Below, piece by piece: positions 46,118-56,730 of a stretch of DNA of 64,000 nt; position 1 is the stretch's first letter; each line of letters begins with the position of its first letter. A model generated the notes under the pieces. It saw only the letters and a program-made list of their open reading frames with translations, searched no databases and was not told the origin of the DNA. This DNA is from Caldilineaceae bacterium (GTDB lineage: Bacteria; Chloroflexota; Anaerolineae; Caldilineales; Caldilineaceae): NCBI GenBank assembly GCA_022821545.1, contig JAJEDJ010000034.1, forward strand, positions 124,001-188,000, read 5' to 3'. Position numbers and translations under genes: made by a program.

Positions 46118-47686
46118 GTGCTGAATGCATGGATCCTGGCGGGTCTGCAGCTCCTCTACCTGGTCGGCGCGATTGGACTGGCCCTCTACGGCCTGCAAGC
46201 GCTGACACTCACCTTGCTCAAGCTGCGCGCGGAAAGGCTGCTGCGAAAGACGACCGCGCGCACAGTCAGACCTCCAGTCTGCAGTGTACGCAACGAGGCG
46301 TTCGACTGGCCCGCCGTAACCGTCCAGCTGCCCGTCTACAACGAAATTCACGTAGTCGAACGGCTCATCGACGCCTGCGCCAGACTCGACTATCCATCAG
46401 CCAGGCTACAGATCCAGGTGCTCGACGATTCCACCGACGGCACAACCTCCATCGCTGAAAACCGGGCGGCCTTCTGGCGCAGGCGCGGCGTCAACGTCCA
46501 TGTTCTGCATCGCAACCAACGCCAGGGCTATAAGGCAGGAGCCTTAAGGGAAGGTCTGTCGAAAGCAACGGGCGAATTCATCGCCGTCTTCGACGCCGAC
46601 TTCTCGCCCCAACCCGACTTCCTCATGCGCACACTACCCGCCTTCCTCGAAGATTCAGAGATGGAAACCGGTTTCGTCCAGACCCGGTGGACCCATCTGA
46701 ATGCAGACTATTCCGCGCTCACTAAAGCCCAGGCCCTTGCGCTGGACGGCCACTTCGTTGTCGAGCAGGCTGCACGCCATTCAGTGGGGTTGCCTTTCGG
46801 CTTTAACGGGTCCGCAGGCGTCTGGAGACGGGCCTGTATCGAAGACCCTTCCGTAGGCGGCTGGCAGGACGACACGCTCTGCGAAGACCTGGACCTGAGT
46901 TACCGGGCCCAGCTGGCCGGCTGGCGCGGCGTCTACCTGAACGGCGTGGAAGCCCCCGCCGAACTGCCCCCTCAGATGCTCGCCTTCAAACGGCAGCAGT
47001 TCCGCTGGGCAAAAGGGAGCGTGGCCACGCTGCGAAAGCTGGCCGCCGCCGTCTGGCAGGGGGGCTGGTCGACCATGAAGAGGACCGCAGCCTTCATCCA
47101 TTTAGGCGGCTACCTCATCCACCCGCTCCTGCTGCTCCTCCTCCTCGTTTCTCCGCTTCTCCTGCTCTTTGGCAGCCAGCCCTACTGGCCCCTGGCCTAC
47201 CTGGGCCTGGTTGGCGTTGGTCCCCCCGCGCTCTATGCCCTTGCGCAGCGTCGTCTGCACCCGCAAGACTGGCTGCGCCGCTGGGCCCACCTGCCTCTCC
47301 TGATGCTCTTGGGTATGGGGCTGTCACTCAGCAATTCGGTCGCTGCCTGGCAGGCGTTGTTCGGAAGCGGCGGGACCTTTCTGCGGACACCGAAATTCCG
47401 CGTCGAGAGCAATTCCACCGCATGGCATCGGAGCGGCTATGCCCTGGACCTGGAACCTCTGGTGGCCGCCGAGCTTTTCCTGGCTGTCTACGCCGGCATT
47501 GGCTGTTTCGTCGCCGCCATCCACGCCCAGTGGTGGAACCTGCCCTTTCTCGCCCTTTACGCCGGTGGATACGCGCTTGTGGCCGTGCTCGGGCTCTACG
47601 AGTCCTGGCTGGCGCGCTCCCCTCGGACACTGCTCGGGCGCAGAACCGCCAGGCTGTTTCGCCCTAAGAACCTTGTCAAATACTGA
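46118..47686 (+). CDS. Membrane processive glycosyltransferase (GT2, cellulose synthase-like)
   Basis: A 522-aa protein starting with GTG. One N-terminal helix (WILAGLQLLYLVGAIGLALY), then the GT-A domain: VTVQLPVYNEIHVVERLID, VLDDSTDGT (D), AVFDADFSPQPDFL (DxD), LCEDLDLSYRAQLAGW (ED) and KRQQFRWAKGSVATL (QxxRW), the set for processive beta-glycan synthases. Four more helices follow at the C-terminus. The product could be an exopolysaccharide or glycolipid; no PilZ domain is seen. Confidence 0.92.
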   Translation: MLNAWILAGLQLLYLVGAIGLALYGLQALTLTLLKLRAERLLRKTTARTVRPPVCSVRNEAFDWPAVTVQLPVYNEIHVVERLIDACARLDYPSARLQIQVLDDSTDGTTSIAENRAAFWRRRGVNVHVLHRNQRQGYKAGALREGLSKATGEFIAVFDADFSPQPDFLMRTLPAFLEDSEMETGFVQTRWTHLNADYSALTKAQALALDGHFVVEQAARHSVGLPFGFNGSAGVWRRACIEDPSVGGWQDDTLCEDLDLSYRAQLAGWRGVYLNGVEAPAELPPQMLAFKRQQFRWAKGSVATLRKLAAAVWQGGWSTMKRTAAFIHLGGYLIHPLLLLLLLVSPLLLLFGSQPYWPLAYLGLVGVGPPALYALAQRRLHPQDWLRRWAHLPLLMLLGMGLSLSNSVAAWQALFGSGGTFLRTPKFRVESNSTAWHRSGYALDLEPLVAAELFLAVYAGIGCFVAAIHAQWWNLPFLALYAGGYALVAVLGLYESWLARSPRTLLGRRTARLFRPKNLVKY

Positions 47687-47701
47687 TGGTGTCTGTACAA
47701 T
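47673..47701 (+). promoter_or_regulatory. Predicted promoter before the small protein/polA genes
   Basis: TTGTCA (47673-47678), 17 bp, TACAAT (47696-47701). It overlaps the end of the glycosyltransferase gene. Confidence 0.6.
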
Positions 47702-47856
47702 TGTTGTAAGTCTGAGACCGGACCGCGGCAGTCGCTGGCACAATGTCTCTAACTCTGTGCCGCTGGCCCTGAATTGTACGCACTGTGCTGTACGCTCTGG
47801 TCACAGCCGCAGCCTGCCGCCGCGCGGCGCCGAATCCCGAACAAAGGAAGTTGGCC

Positions 47857-48072
47857 GTGTCAAAACGAAGCTATGACGACATCACCTGGCTGCAAGATCC
47901 CAAGGACGTAATTGTCCTGGCCAACCGCAGTGAAAAAAACTTCATTCTGGAACTTCCCACCGGGCAATATCGTCTTGATTCTGGCCGCAGAATGCGCACC
48001 TTGCGCTCAATCCTGGACTTCGGCCAGATCAACGAGCTGGTGTCAAGCGGCCAGTTGGTGGTCGAAGAGTAA
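47857..48072 (+). CDS. Small conserved-looking hypothetical protein (71 aa)
   Basis: GTG start 8 nt after AAGGAAG; an upstream in-frame start at 47785 lacks a ribosome site. The sequence is KRSYDDITWLQDPKDVIVLA, then NFILELPTGQYRLDSGRRMR and a C-terminal INELVSSGQLVVEE. It is compact, soluble and coding-like in composition. No family recognised. It sits between a promoter and polA and may be co-transcribed with it. Confidence 0.6.
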   Translation: MSKRSYDDITWLQDPKDVIVLANRSEKNFILELPTGQYRLDSGRRMRTLRSILDFGQINELVSSGQLVVEE

Positions 48073-48176
48073 ACTGCTCGCCCCCTGCGCCGCTATCCTG
48101 CCGCGAAGCTTCTCTTGCTTGCGCCCCTCGCCCCGGTTAACGGCGGGGCGCAGACAGGTTCAAATGGTGACTGACT

Positions 48177-51065
48177 GTGTCGACCTACCTGCTGATTGAT
48201 GGTCATTCCCAGGCGTTTCGAGCCTTCTTCGGCGTAAAAACGCCCCTGGTAACCGCACGCGGCGAGCCGACCACGGCCGTCTTCGGCTTCTTTCGTAAGC
48301 TGTTCAGCGTTCTGCGCGACTACCGGCCCGACGGCGTAGCGGTCGCTTTCGACAAGGGGGATACCTGGCGCCACGAAGAGTTCGTTGAGTACAAGGCGAC
48401 CCGGGACGCCATGCCCGACGAGATGCGGCCTCAAATGGACCGCATCGAACAGCTGCTGGAAGCCCTCAAAATTCCAATTCTGACGCTTGAAAACTTCGAG
48501 GCGGACGACATTTTGGGCGCGCTTGCCCGCCAGGCAGCCGCTGACGGGCATGATGTCTTTATCCTGTCCGGCGACCGTGACATGTTTCAGCTCGTAGCGG
48601 ACAGAGTCAAAATCCTCTACACCTCGGGCGGGCCTTCACCGACCACCCTGTCCTACGGGGTTAAGGAAGTCGCCGAACGCTACGGCGGCCTCGACCCGGA
48701 ACAGTTCCTCGAAATGAAGGCGCTTGTCGGCGACAGCTCCGATAACATCCCCGGTGTGCAGGGTGTCGGCGAAAAGACCGCCATTCGCTTCCTCAAGGCG
48801 TACGGTTCCCTGGACCGGCTCTACGACCATATCGACGAAATCAAGGGACCCAAGACCCAGCAGAATCTGAGGGACGCCGAGGCCGATGTCCGCCGCAACA
48901 AGAGGCTGATGACCATTGTCTGCGACCTGGACGTCTCTTTCGACGCAGAAGCCTTCCTCCTGCAGCAATACGACGGCGGCGCCGTCCGCCGCATCTTCCA
49001 GGAGCTGGACTTCCGCAGCCTTCAGCGAGAGCTGGATCAGCTGGGGGATGCCGGACTGCGCGACGGCGGCGATGGACAAACGGCCCTTCCCCCCTCCGGG
49101 CCATCGCAGTCCGTTGGGCCTTTACAGTCTGGCCTTTTCTCGAACACGGAGGACCCTTCGGTTGCCACCGGTTGGCGGCCCTCTGCCAGCGAAACCGGCG
49201 AGCATCCCTACCGCTGCATTCAGAGCCAGGCCGGTCTGAAGGAACTCTGCAAAGACCTCGAACAGGCAGAGATCCTTTCCTTCGATGTCGAGACCAGCGG
49301 CCGCGATCCAATGCAAGCCGACCTGGTTGGACTGGGAATCGCCTGGAACAGGAGCGAAGGCTGCTACATTCCCGTAGCGCACAGCAACGCAGAGCAGCTG
49401 CCCTGGAACGAAGTGTGCGCGGCCGTGCAGCCCTTTTTTGAGGACCCGAAACTGCCGAAAGTGGCGCACAACGGGAAATACGATCTGGTCGTCTGCCGCC
49501 GCCACGGTCTCAGGATAGAAGGGCCCGTCCACGATACCATGACTCTAGCCTGGCTGCTGGACCCGGCCAGCCGTGCCATTGGACTCAAGAGCCAGGCGGA
49601 GACCGAACTCGGCTGGACGATGACGGAGATTTCAGAGCTGATCGGGTCGGGTCGCAATCAGATCTCCATCGCAGAGGTGGACGTCGATCGCGTTACAGCC
49701 TACTGTGGGGCCGACGTGGACGCGACGCTTCACCTCTGGGACGTTCTCGCCCCGCGTCTCAAAGAGGCCGGCGACCGTGTCTGGAAGCTCTACGAGGAGA
49801 TTGAGCTGCCCTTGCTTCCCGTTCTTGCCGACATGGAAATGGCCGGTATTCGACTGAACACCGACTTCCTGGCCGACCTTTCCACGAGGCTGGTCAAGCG
49901 CCTGCAGGAAATCAACACGCTGTTGAAGGAAATCGTCGGCCGCGAATTCAATCTTCGCAGTACGCAGCAGCTTAGTACCGTTATGTTCAATGAACTTTCC
50001 TTTCCGGCCAAAGGGCTCAAAAAGACAAAGTCGGGCTTTGTCAGCACAGCCGCCGGGGAATTGGACAAGCTGAAGGCCACTGCGACAGAGTTGTCTTCTG
50101 AGCAAAGCCAGTTCCTGGACCTGCTGTTTGAGCACCGCCAGCTTGAAAAACTGCGGGGCACCTACGTCGATACGCTCGGCTCGCTTGTCAATGAGAGCAC
50201 CGGCCGCGTCCATACAAACTACAGTCAGGCCGGTTCCTCCACCGGCCGCCTCAGCAGCAACGGTCCAAATCTGCAGAACATTCCCATTCGCACGGAGCGC
50301 GGGCGGGAAATCCGCAAGGCCTTTGAAGCCGAAGAGGGCTGCGTGCTGCTGGCGGCGGACTACAGCCAGGTGGAGCTGCGAATCCTTGCCCACATTGCCC
50401 GGGAAGAAACGCTGCTGGAGGCCTTCCGTCAGGATCGCGACATTCATGCCGTGACCGCCTCGCTGCTCTTTGAACTGCCGCTCGATCAGGTCACCTACGA
50501 GCAGCGCGGACTGGGCAAAACAATCAACTTTGCTACAATCTACGGTGTCAGCGCCTTTGGCCTCAGCAGCCGGACCGATATGAACCCAAACGAGGCCCAG
50601 CAGTTTCTCGACCAGTATTTCGCGACCTATCCCAATGTACGCAGATACATTGACGACACGATTCGAAAAGCGGGTGAGGAGGGCTATGTCGAGACCCTTC
50701 TGGGTCGCAGACGTAACTTCCTCGAACTTCAGGGAAACCTGCCCTTCAATCAGAGGCAGGCGCTCGAACGACAGGCCATCAACGCCCCCATCCAGGGGAC
50801 TGCCGCCGACATAACGAAACTGGCGATGAGAAATCTCCATAAGCGAATCCGGGACGAGGGTCTGCAGGCGAAGATGCTGCTGCAGGTCCATGATGAACTG
50901 GTCCTGGAGCTGCCTCACGAAGAACTGAACGTGGTCGCGCCCCTCGTACGTAACGAAATGGAATCGGCATTCGCGTTGGATGTACCCTTGAGAGTCGACG
51001 TCGAAGCGGGCCCGAATTGGTACGACATGGAGGAGCTGCCACTTTCACAAACTCTGGCGCACTGA
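48177..51065 (+). CDS. polA: DNA polymerase I
   Basis: A 962-aa protein with GTG start. Domain 1 (1-~290): 5'-3' exonuclease, with YLLIDGHSQAFRAFFG, VAVAFDKGDTWRHE, ILSGDRDMFQLV and GDSSDNIPGVQGVGEKTA. Domain 2 (~340-530): 3'-5' proofreading exonuclease with intact-looking residues (LSFDVETSGRD, VAHNGKYDLVV, YCGADVDATL). Domain 3: polymerase motifs A (LLAADYSQVELRILAHIA), B (RGLGKTINFATIYGVSAFG) and C (LLQVHDELVLELP). A complete Pol I for repair and Okazaki fragment processing. Confidence 0.97.
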   Translation: MSTYLLIDGHSQAFRAFFGVKTPLVTARGEPTTAVFGFFRKLFSVLRDYRPDGVAVAFDKGDTWRHEEFVEYKATRDAMPDEMRPQMDRIEQLLEALKIPILTLENFEADDILGALARQAAADGHDVFILSGDRDMFQLVADRVKILYTSGGPSPTTLSYGVKEVAERYGGLDPEQFLEMKALVGDSSDNIPGVQGVGEKTAIRFLKAYGSLDRLYDHIDEIKGPKTQQNLRDAEADVRRNKRLMTIVCDLDVSFDAEAFLLQQYDGGAVRRIFQELDFRSLQRELDQLGDAGLRDGGDGQTALPPSGPSQSVGPLQSGLFSNTEDPSVATGWRPSASETGEHPYRCIQSQAGLKELCKDLEQAEILSFDVETSGRDPMQADLVGLGIAWNRSEGCYIPVAHSNAEQLPWNEVCAAVQPFFEDPKLPKVAHNGKYDLVVCRRHGLRIEGPVHDTMTLAWLLDPASRAIGLKSQAETELGWTMTEISELIGSGRNQISIAEVDVDRVTAYCGADVDATLHLWDVLAPRLKEAGDRVWKLYEEIELPLLPVLADMEMAGIRLNTDFLADLSTRLVKRLQEINTLLKEIVGREFNLRSTQQLSTVMFNELSFPAKGLKKTKSGFVSTAAGELDKLKATATELSSEQSQFLDLLFEHRQLEKLRGTYVDTLGSLVNESTGRVHTNYSQAGSSTGRLSSNGPNLQNIPIRTERGREIRKAFEAEEGCVLLAADYSQVELRILAHIAREETLLEAFRQDRDIHAVTASLLFELPLDQVTYEQRGLGKTINFATIYGVSAFGLSSRTDMNPNEAQQFLDQYFATYPNVRRYIDDTIRKAGEEGYVETLLGRRRNFLELQGNLPFNQRQALERQAINAPIQGTAADITKLAMRNLHKRIRDEGLQAKMLLQVHDELVLELPHEELNVVAPLVRNEMESAFALDVPLRVDVEAGPNWYDMEELPLSQTLAH

Positions 51066-51148
51066 GCCGGTGCAGACTTTATCGAAGCAATGCTGAGAGA
51101 CCCTTCGCTCCGCGCTCTGTCCAGTGCCGGCCATGCGGGATGTAGACA

Positions 51149-52876
51149 ATGATTCGAGACCAGATTCGGCAGATCGTCACAAAAGCAGTTGCCAGTGCGC
51201 AGTCGTCCGGCGCACTGCCCCGGATTGAGTTTCCTCCGGTTGAAATTGAGCGCCCCAATCAACCGGATCATGGCGACTATAGCTCCAATTTCGCCCTCCT
51301 TGCCGCCTCCACAATAAAGAAGGCCACGGGTCAAAAGGCCAACCCGCGCCAGCTCGCGCAGTCCGTCGTAGACAATATACCGGTGGACGAACTGGTTGGC
51401 GGCGTCGATCTGGCGGGGCCCGGCTTCATCAATTTTCGTCTCAACCAGGGCTGGCTGCAGCAAAGCGTGCTCTCAATCATCGACCAGGGCACCCGTTTTG
51501 GCGCCATCGACCGGGGCAAGGGCCAGCGCTGGCAAGTCGAATATGTCAGCGCCAACCCGACCGGTCCCCTTCACTACGGTGGCGGCCGCAATGCAGTGCT
51601 CGGGGACGCGCTGGCAAACGTGCTGGAAGCGGCAGGGTACGACGTGCAGCGCGAATTCTATGTAAACGACGGCGGGTCGCAGATCCGGCTCTTCATCGAA
51701 AGCCTGTACGCATCCTATCTCCAACTGTGCCGCAAGCTGGACGGCGCGCCCGCCCGAACCGTGGAGCTTCCCGAAGGCGCCTACCAGGGCGCCTACCTCC
51801 ACGACTATGCCATGCTTGTCCGGGAGCGCGTAGGCGATAGCCTCGCCCATCTCGAGCCCGACGAGGCGAAAGCGGCCTTGAGCGAGATAGGCCGCGATAT
51901 CGTCGTGACCGACATCAAGGAGGAGCTCGCCGCGATGGGCGTCACCTTCGACCGCTGGTTCAGCGAGAAGAGCCTCTATGACGAGGGCCTGGTTGACCGG
52001 CTGCTCAATGAGCTTTCCGATAAGGGCGAGGTAATCAGCCGGGACGGCGCGCAATGGTTTCTCGCCAGCAACTACCCGGGCAACGAAAAGGACGAAGTGG
52101 TCGTGCGGTCCAGCGGCGCGCCTACCTACTTCGCCAGCGATATCGCCTATCACTATGACAAATTCGTCCGTCGCAAGTTCGACCGCGTAGTCAACGTTTG
52201 GGCTGTGGACCATCAGGGCCACGTTCCTCGCATGGGGGCAATCATGCGTGCGCTGGACCTGGATCCGGAACGCCTGACGATTCTGCTCTACAACCTGGTC
52301 AAGTTGATCCGCGAAGGACAGGAAGTCAAGATGAGTAAACGCTCTGGCGATTTCCTCACTGTGCGCGAAGTCGTCGAGGAAGTGGGGCCGGATGCGATGC
52401 GATTCATGCTGCTCACGACCAGTCTTGAAAGCGGCATCGAATTCGATATGAGCCTGGCGGTCCAGCGCAAAAACGAAAACCGGGTCTTCTATGTCCAGTA
52501 CGGACACGCTCGCATCTGTTCACTAATACAGAGGGCCGCCGGCAGTGGCCATCCTGATCCGGAGGAGCTCCCCGAAGACGCATCCGAGATCGTGAACCTC
52601 CTCACCCACCCGGCGGAGTTGGCGCTCATTCGACGCATGTTGGAACTGGAAGAACAGATCGAGCTGGCGGTCGAGCGGCTGTCGCCGCACAATCTCACCT
52701 ACTACGCCGAAGATCTGACCAAGACCTTCAGCGTCTTCTACGAAAACTGCCAGGTCCTGCACTCTGACGTTCCTCAGCAGCTGGCGCGGGCGAGGCTGCT
52801 GCTGATCCTGGCTGCGAGGACAGCCCTTTCAAGGGTACTGAACCTCATGGGAATGAGCGCGCCCCGGGAAATGTGA
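51149..52876 (+). CDS. argS: Arginyl-tRNA synthetase
   Basis: A 575-aa class I synthetase that charges tRNA-Arg. N-terminal Arg-specific domain (IERPNQPDHGDYSSNFALLA). HIGH-type motif in SANPTGPLHYGGGRNAVLGD, FYVNDGGSQIRLF, and KMSKS-type motif as VKMSKRSGDFLTVREV. The C-terminal DALR anticodon-binding domain ends at VLNLMGMSAPREM. It lies 83 bp after polA and 47 bp before serA on the same strand. Confidence 0.97.
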   Translation: MIRDQIRQIVTKAVASAQSSGALPRIEFPPVEIERPNQPDHGDYSSNFALLAASTIKKATGQKANPRQLAQSVVDNIPVDELVGGVDLAGPGFINFRLNQGWLQQSVLSIIDQGTRFGAIDRGKGQRWQVEYVSANPTGPLHYGGGRNAVLGDALANVLEAAGYDVQREFYVNDGGSQIRLFIESLYASYLQLCRKLDGAPARTVELPEGAYQGAYLHDYAMLVRERVGDSLAHLEPDEAKAALSEIGRDIVVTDIKEELAAMGVTFDRWFSEKSLYDEGLVDRLLNELSDKGEVISRDGAQWFLASNYPGNEKDEVVVRSSGAPTYFASDIAYHYDKFVRRKFDRVVNVWAVDHQGHVPRMGAIMRALDLDPERLTILLYNLVKLIREGQEVKMSKRSGDFLTVREVVEEVGPDAMRFMLLTTSLESGIEFDMSLAVQRKNENRVFYVQYGHARICSLIQRAAGSGHPDPEELPEDASEIVNLLTHPAELALIRRMLELEEQIELAVERLSPHNLTYYAEDLTKTFSVFYENCQVLHSDVPQQLARARLLLILAARTALSRVLNLMGMSAPREM

Positions 52877-52923
52877 GAACAGTAAACGTATGAAATTCCT
52901 CGACCCATACAGAGAATGTCCAG

Positions 52924-54525
52924 ATGTCTGAAAGATTCAAGGTGTTGGTGAGTGACAAGCTTTCGCAGAACGGCTTGAGGCCGCTGCTGGAAGCGGAAAG
53001 CATCGAGCTCGACATCCGCACCGAACTGTCGCCTGAAGAGCTGACCTCCCTGATACCGGACTACCACGCCCTCCTTGTCCGTAGCAGCACGCAGGTTACC
53101 GACGCTCTAATTTGCGCTGGGAAGCGGCTCCAGGCCGTCGGTCGGGCCGGCACCGGCGTTGACAATATCGACGTGGAGGCCGCGACCAGGGCCGGTGTCA
53201 CTGTCGTGAACACGCCCACCGGCAATACGGTTGCCGCCGCCGAACATACAATAGCCATGTTGCTGGCGCTGGCCCGAAATATACCTCAGGCTGATCGCAA
53301 CGTCCGCTCCCAACAGTGGGATCGAGGCGCTTTCGTCGGTACCGAGGTCAGGGGCAAAGCGCTTGGGATCGTCGGGCTGGGCCGGATCGCCCAGGAAGTC
53401 GTCCAGTTTGCTCTTTCGTTGGGTATGAGAGTGTTCGCCTTCGACCCCTTCGTCAGCCAGGAGTACGCCTCGCAGAGACACGTAACCCTCCTCTCTCTCG
53501 ATGAAATGCTGCCGCAAGTGGACTTCCTCACCGTGCATGTTCCTCTTACGGACGCCACCCGCAACATCATCGACGCCCGCAGGCTAAGGCAATTGAAACC
53601 GGGCGCACGCGTTCTGAACGTCGCCCGCGGCGGAATCATCGACGAAGACGCGCTGGCCGCGGCGGTCGCCGGCGGCCGCCTCGGAGGCGCCGCCCTGGAC
53701 GTTTTCGCCTCCGAGCCCCTGGCCGCGGACAGCCCTCTGCGAGACAATGACAGGATCATTCTCACGCCCCATCTGGGCGCAAGTACAGTCGAAGCGATGG
53801 ACCGTGTGGCGGAGGACGTTGCACTGCAGGTGATGGACATTCTGCACGGAAGACCCGCTCTCTACGCAGTCAACGCGCCGATTCTGCCCCCCACCGCCCT
53901 CAACACGCTCATCCCGTTTATCGATTTAGCCGAACGAATGGGCCGCTTTTTACGTCAAATGGACGAAGAAGGCATCAGAAGGCTGGAGATTACCGGCCAT
54001 GGCCCCGTGACCGCCTTTGACATGACCTATATCGTGGCGTCTGCGATTCGCGGCGTGCTGTCCGACATCGTGGAAGAACGCGTCAACCTCGTAAACGCGG
54101 AGCTGATGGCCCGCAGCCGGGGAATCGAGGTCGTTCAACGCAAAATGCCGAAACATGAACGCTATGAGAGTATGATTACGCTGCGGCTGACCAGCGCCGG
54201 CGGAACGAATTCCGTCCTGGGAACCGTTCTCTTGGACGAGCTGATATTTGTCGCAGTCAACGATCTTTGGGTGGAGTTTCCGGCCGCGGGAAATCTGCTG
54301 CTGGCGTCGCATACGGATCGGCCTGGCATGATCGGAAAAGTCGGTACGCTGCTGGGACGTTCCGACGTGAACATCAGCTTTATGCACGTAGGGCGCCGAG
54401 CGCCTCGTGGAGAGTCGATTATGGTGTTGGGCACCGACGAGCAGACGCCGGCCGGTGTTCTGAAAAAACTCGCGGACATTCAGGACATTCATTGGCTGAA
54501 GGCTGTCGACCTACGCGAATCGTAA
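52924..54525 (+). CDS. serA: D-3-phosphoglycerate dehydrogenase (long form)
   Basis: A 533-aa enzyme for the first step of serine synthesis. Substrate domain (LLVRSSTQVTDALICAGKRL), NAD domain (GKALGIVGLGRIAQEVVQFA), catalytic Arg/Glu/His regions (ARGGIIDEDALA, ILTPHLGAST). An allosteric intervening domain and a C-terminal ACT domain (HTDRPGMIGKVGTLLGRSDV) follow. The ACT domain suggests serine feedback. The stop overlaps the next ATG (TAATG at 54523). Confidence 0.97.
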   Translation: MSERFKVLVSDKLSQNGLRPLLEAESIELDIRTELSPEELTSLIPDYHALLVRSSTQVTDALICAGKRLQAVGRAGTGVDNIDVEAATRAGVTVVNTPTGNTVAAAEHTIAMLLALARNIPQADRNVRSQQWDRGAFVGTEVRGKALGIVGLGRIAQEVVQFALSLGMRVFAFDPFVSQEYASQRHVTLLSLDEMLPQVDFLTVHVPLTDATRNIIDARRLRQLKPGARVLNVARGGIIDEDALAAAVAGGRLGGAALDVFASEPLAADSPLRDNDRIILTPHLGASTVEAMDRVAEDVALQVMDILHGRPALYAVNAPILPPTALNTLIPFIDLAERMGRFLRQMDEEGIRRLEITGHGPVTAFDMTYIVASAIRGVLSDIVEERVNLVNAELMARSRGIEVVQRKMPKHERYESMITLRLTSAGGTNSVLGTVLLDELIFVAVNDLWVEFPAAGNLLLASHTDRPGMIGKVGTLLGRSDVNISFMHVGRRAPRGESIMVLGTDEQTPAGVLKKLADIQDIHWLKAVDLRES

Positions 54526-55436
54526 TGCGCAGAGGCTCAATCTTGGAGAGTCGCTTCGGAAATCAATCAGGGCGCCGTTGCAAAGAGTGGAGAACCGGCC
54601 CCTCCGGTCGCCGCCCGGACTCCGATTCCTGCACTGTCGCTCGCAACGAAACTTCAGACGGCGCGCCGTCTGCTGGCAGGCGCCGCCCCGCAGGGCCCGC
54701 AAATAACCTGTACCTGGCCCTGCTGGCGGTGGTCCTTCTCTGGGCGGTGCCTATCATCGCCTGCGGCAGCTTTCAACCCCGCCCGACGCCCACCAGGGGA
54801 ATGCCGGTCGCAGCGCCCGCCGCAGATACGCCTGTACCCAATCAACCGACGCCGACCTCCCCTCCGACGACGGCCCCCGTCCCGACCAGTACGGCGATTC
54901 CCTCCCCTACACCTACGATCGTAGTCAGAAATCCCTTGACCATCGGTGAGCCGGCCCGTATCACCGTCCCCGGAGGACTCAACGTTCGCGAGCAACCTAC
55001 GATCACGTCCCCGGCCATCACGCACCTTGCCCAGGACAAGCGTATTACGGTCCTGGAAGGTCCCGTAAGTTCCGACGGATATATCTGGTGGAAGGTCGAT
55101 GACAATCAGGGCACGGTCGGCTGGGTGGCCGGAGGCCAGGGCATCGATGACTGGATCTCTCCGCACGTGGGTGAAGCTCGGCCTATCGACCGCTCGCCTG
55201 TCGTCGGCGATCGGGTCGTCGTCACCCTCAATGGCGAACTGACTGTGCGCTCCCTGCCCGGTATCGGTGCGTCTATCGTTTCCCGCGCCAGGACAAACCA
55301 GGCATTTACGGTCGTGGCCGGACCCCAGTCCGTCGACGGCTATTTCTGGTACCAGATTCGTTCGGACGATGGTGAAGTCGAAGGCTGGGCAGCAGACGGT
55401 CGAGAAGGAGAGCGCTGGCTGAGTCCCCTGGAGTAG
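54525..55436 (+). CDS. SH3b-domain lipoprotein-like protein
   Basis: A 303-aa protein from ATG 54525, overlapping the serA stop. A basic ~65-residue N-tail precedes a membrane/lipoprotein segment (LYLALLAVVLLWAVPIIAC). A proline/threonine linker follows (PTPTSPPTTAPVPTSTA), then two SH3b domains (GLNVREQPTITSPAITHL ... WWKVDDNQGTVGWVAG; ELTVRSLPGIGASIVSRA ... WYQIRSDDGEVEGW). Such domains bind peptidoglycan or other cell-wall targets. The first ~65 residues may not be translated. Confidence 0.83.
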   Translation: MRRGSILESRFGNQSGRRCKEWRTGPSGRRPDSDSCTVARNETSDGAPSAGRRRPAGPANNLYLALLAVVLLWAVPIIACGSFQPRPTPTRGMPVAAPAADTPVPNQPTPTSPPTTAPVPTSTAIPSPTPTIVVRNPLTIGEPARITVPGGLNVREQPTITSPAITHLAQDKRITVLEGPVSSDGYIWWKVDDNQGTVGWVAGGQGIDDWISPHVGEARPIDRSPVVGDRVVVTLNGELTVRSLPGIGASIVSRARTNQAFTVVAGPQSVDGYFWYQIRSDDGEVEGWAADGREGERWLSPLE

Positions 55437-55485
55437 CCGCTCGCCTGAAGAAACCGGGCGGCTCGTCCTGTAATGAACGCCGCCT

Positions 55486-56703
55486 CTACGCCAGTCTCCT
55501 CAACGCAGACTCAAGAATCAACACGGCCTGCCAGTATTCGTCCAGGTGGAGATGCTCATTGGGGGTATGGTCCAGGCTGCTGTCACCTGGGCCGTAGGCC
55601 GCGATAGGGCACTGCCACGCCGGCCCGACTACGTTCATGTCGCTGGTGCCGCTCTTGCTCACAAAGCGAGGTCGTTCAGAGGTCTGTTCGCGAATGGCTG
55701 CGAGGAAGCCGCGTACAAGCGCGCTGTTGCGGCCGCTCCGCCATGCCGGTTCATACCCGTGGAAGCGGAACTCCAGCCGCAGTTCTTCGTCGCCGAAATG
55801 GAGTTTCTGAGGGGAAGCGTCGGCGCCTCTCACATAGGGGGGCTCCGGTGGAGACGCCTGCTCTTGAACGCGTTCTCTTGCCCAGTCCCACATCTCGCCG
55901 AGGAACGCGTCAACGTCAAATCCGAGCGGCAGTCGAACGCCTATCTTGGTCCATACCAGGTCGCGCATCGCCTCGTCGGTCCAAGTGCGTAGATCGCGCA
56001 GGCTGGGGCGCAGCTGGTCGAACATTCTGTTCCGGTCGCGATTGAAGCTGTCTGCATAGCCGCCTATCCAGTTCCACAGGTCCACCGCGTTCGTGCCGAC
56101 GCCTGGGTTGGGGCCTGCTGAGTGCATCATCGGCTGGTCCGCCTTCATCTCCAGCAGAATGCGTCCCATATAGAAGAGTGTGATGCGCGTGGCGCCGCTG
56201 GGCTCACCGATGATGCAGAAGTCCGGTGTCGGCTCCTGGGTCCCGTCAAAACGGTCGCGGATAAAACGCGCCCCTTTGCTTGTCGCCGCCTCCTCTTCCA
56301 CGGCGCCGACGACGACCAGGCGCGTACTGTTGCGCTTCGCCCATTCCGACCCCACCCGGGCTGCCGCCACTGCAAAAGTCGCCAGGGGCCCTTTCGCGTC
56401 GACCGAGCCCCTTCCGTAGAGCGCCGGTCCGTCTCGCCCCTCCTCCACCCGCACCGGGATGTCGCCGAAAACCGTGTCGATGTGCCCGAGCAGGACCACT
56501 GTCTGCCCGGCATCGGTTTCTCCGATTTCACCCACGGCGTTGCCGGCCGCGTCCACCTCGTACCTGTCGTATCCAAGGCCGCCCATCGCCTCGACCAGGT
56601 AGGAGCTGGCTTTCAATTCGTCGCCGCTGAAGGAAGGGATTTCGACTAAGCGGGTCAGCACTCTTTCCGCTTCATCTCGGGAGGGTTCAGCCATTTCCGC
56701 CAC
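55486..56703 (-). CDS. M20-family metallohydrolase (LysK/ArgE-like)
   Basis: A 405-aa zinc amidohydrolase. Metal motifs: [51 protein letters not shown] (catalytic Glu pair), [18 protein letters not shown], and [10 protein letters not shown] with DHTPNEHL near the end. This pattern is closest to LysK, which releases lysine or ornithine from an amino-group carrier, or to acetylornithine deacetylase. No carrier or partner genes are visible here. GTG 56703 or ATG 56694 could start it. Confidence 0.87.
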   Translation of the reverse strand: MAEMAEPSRDEAERVLTRLVEIPSFSGDELKASSYLVEAMGGLGYDRYEVDAAGNAVGEIGETDAGQTVVLLGHIDTVFGDIPVRVEEGRDGPALYGRGSVDAKGPLATFAVAAARVGSEWAKRNSTRLVVVGAVEEEAATSKGARFIRDRFDGTQEPTPDFCIIGEPSGATRITLFYMGRILLEMKADQPMMHSAGPNPGVGTNAVDLWNWIGGYADSFNRDRNRMFDQLRPSLRDLRTWTDEAMRDLVWTKIGVRLPLGFDVDAFLGEMWDWARERVQEQASPPEPPYVRGADASPQKLHFGDEELRLEFRFHGYEPAWRSGRNSALVRGFLAAIREQTSERPRFVSKSGTSDMNVVGPAWQCPIAAYGPGDSSLDHTPNEHLHLDEYWQAVLILESALRRLA

Positions 56704-56730
56704 GCGTAAGGTTCGACAGGTTCGAGGACG

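Noticed and set aside
49632-50918. A 428-codon minus-strand frame inside polA
   Set aside because: Antisense shadow of high-G+C coding sequence; the polymerase motifs on the plus strand are intact.
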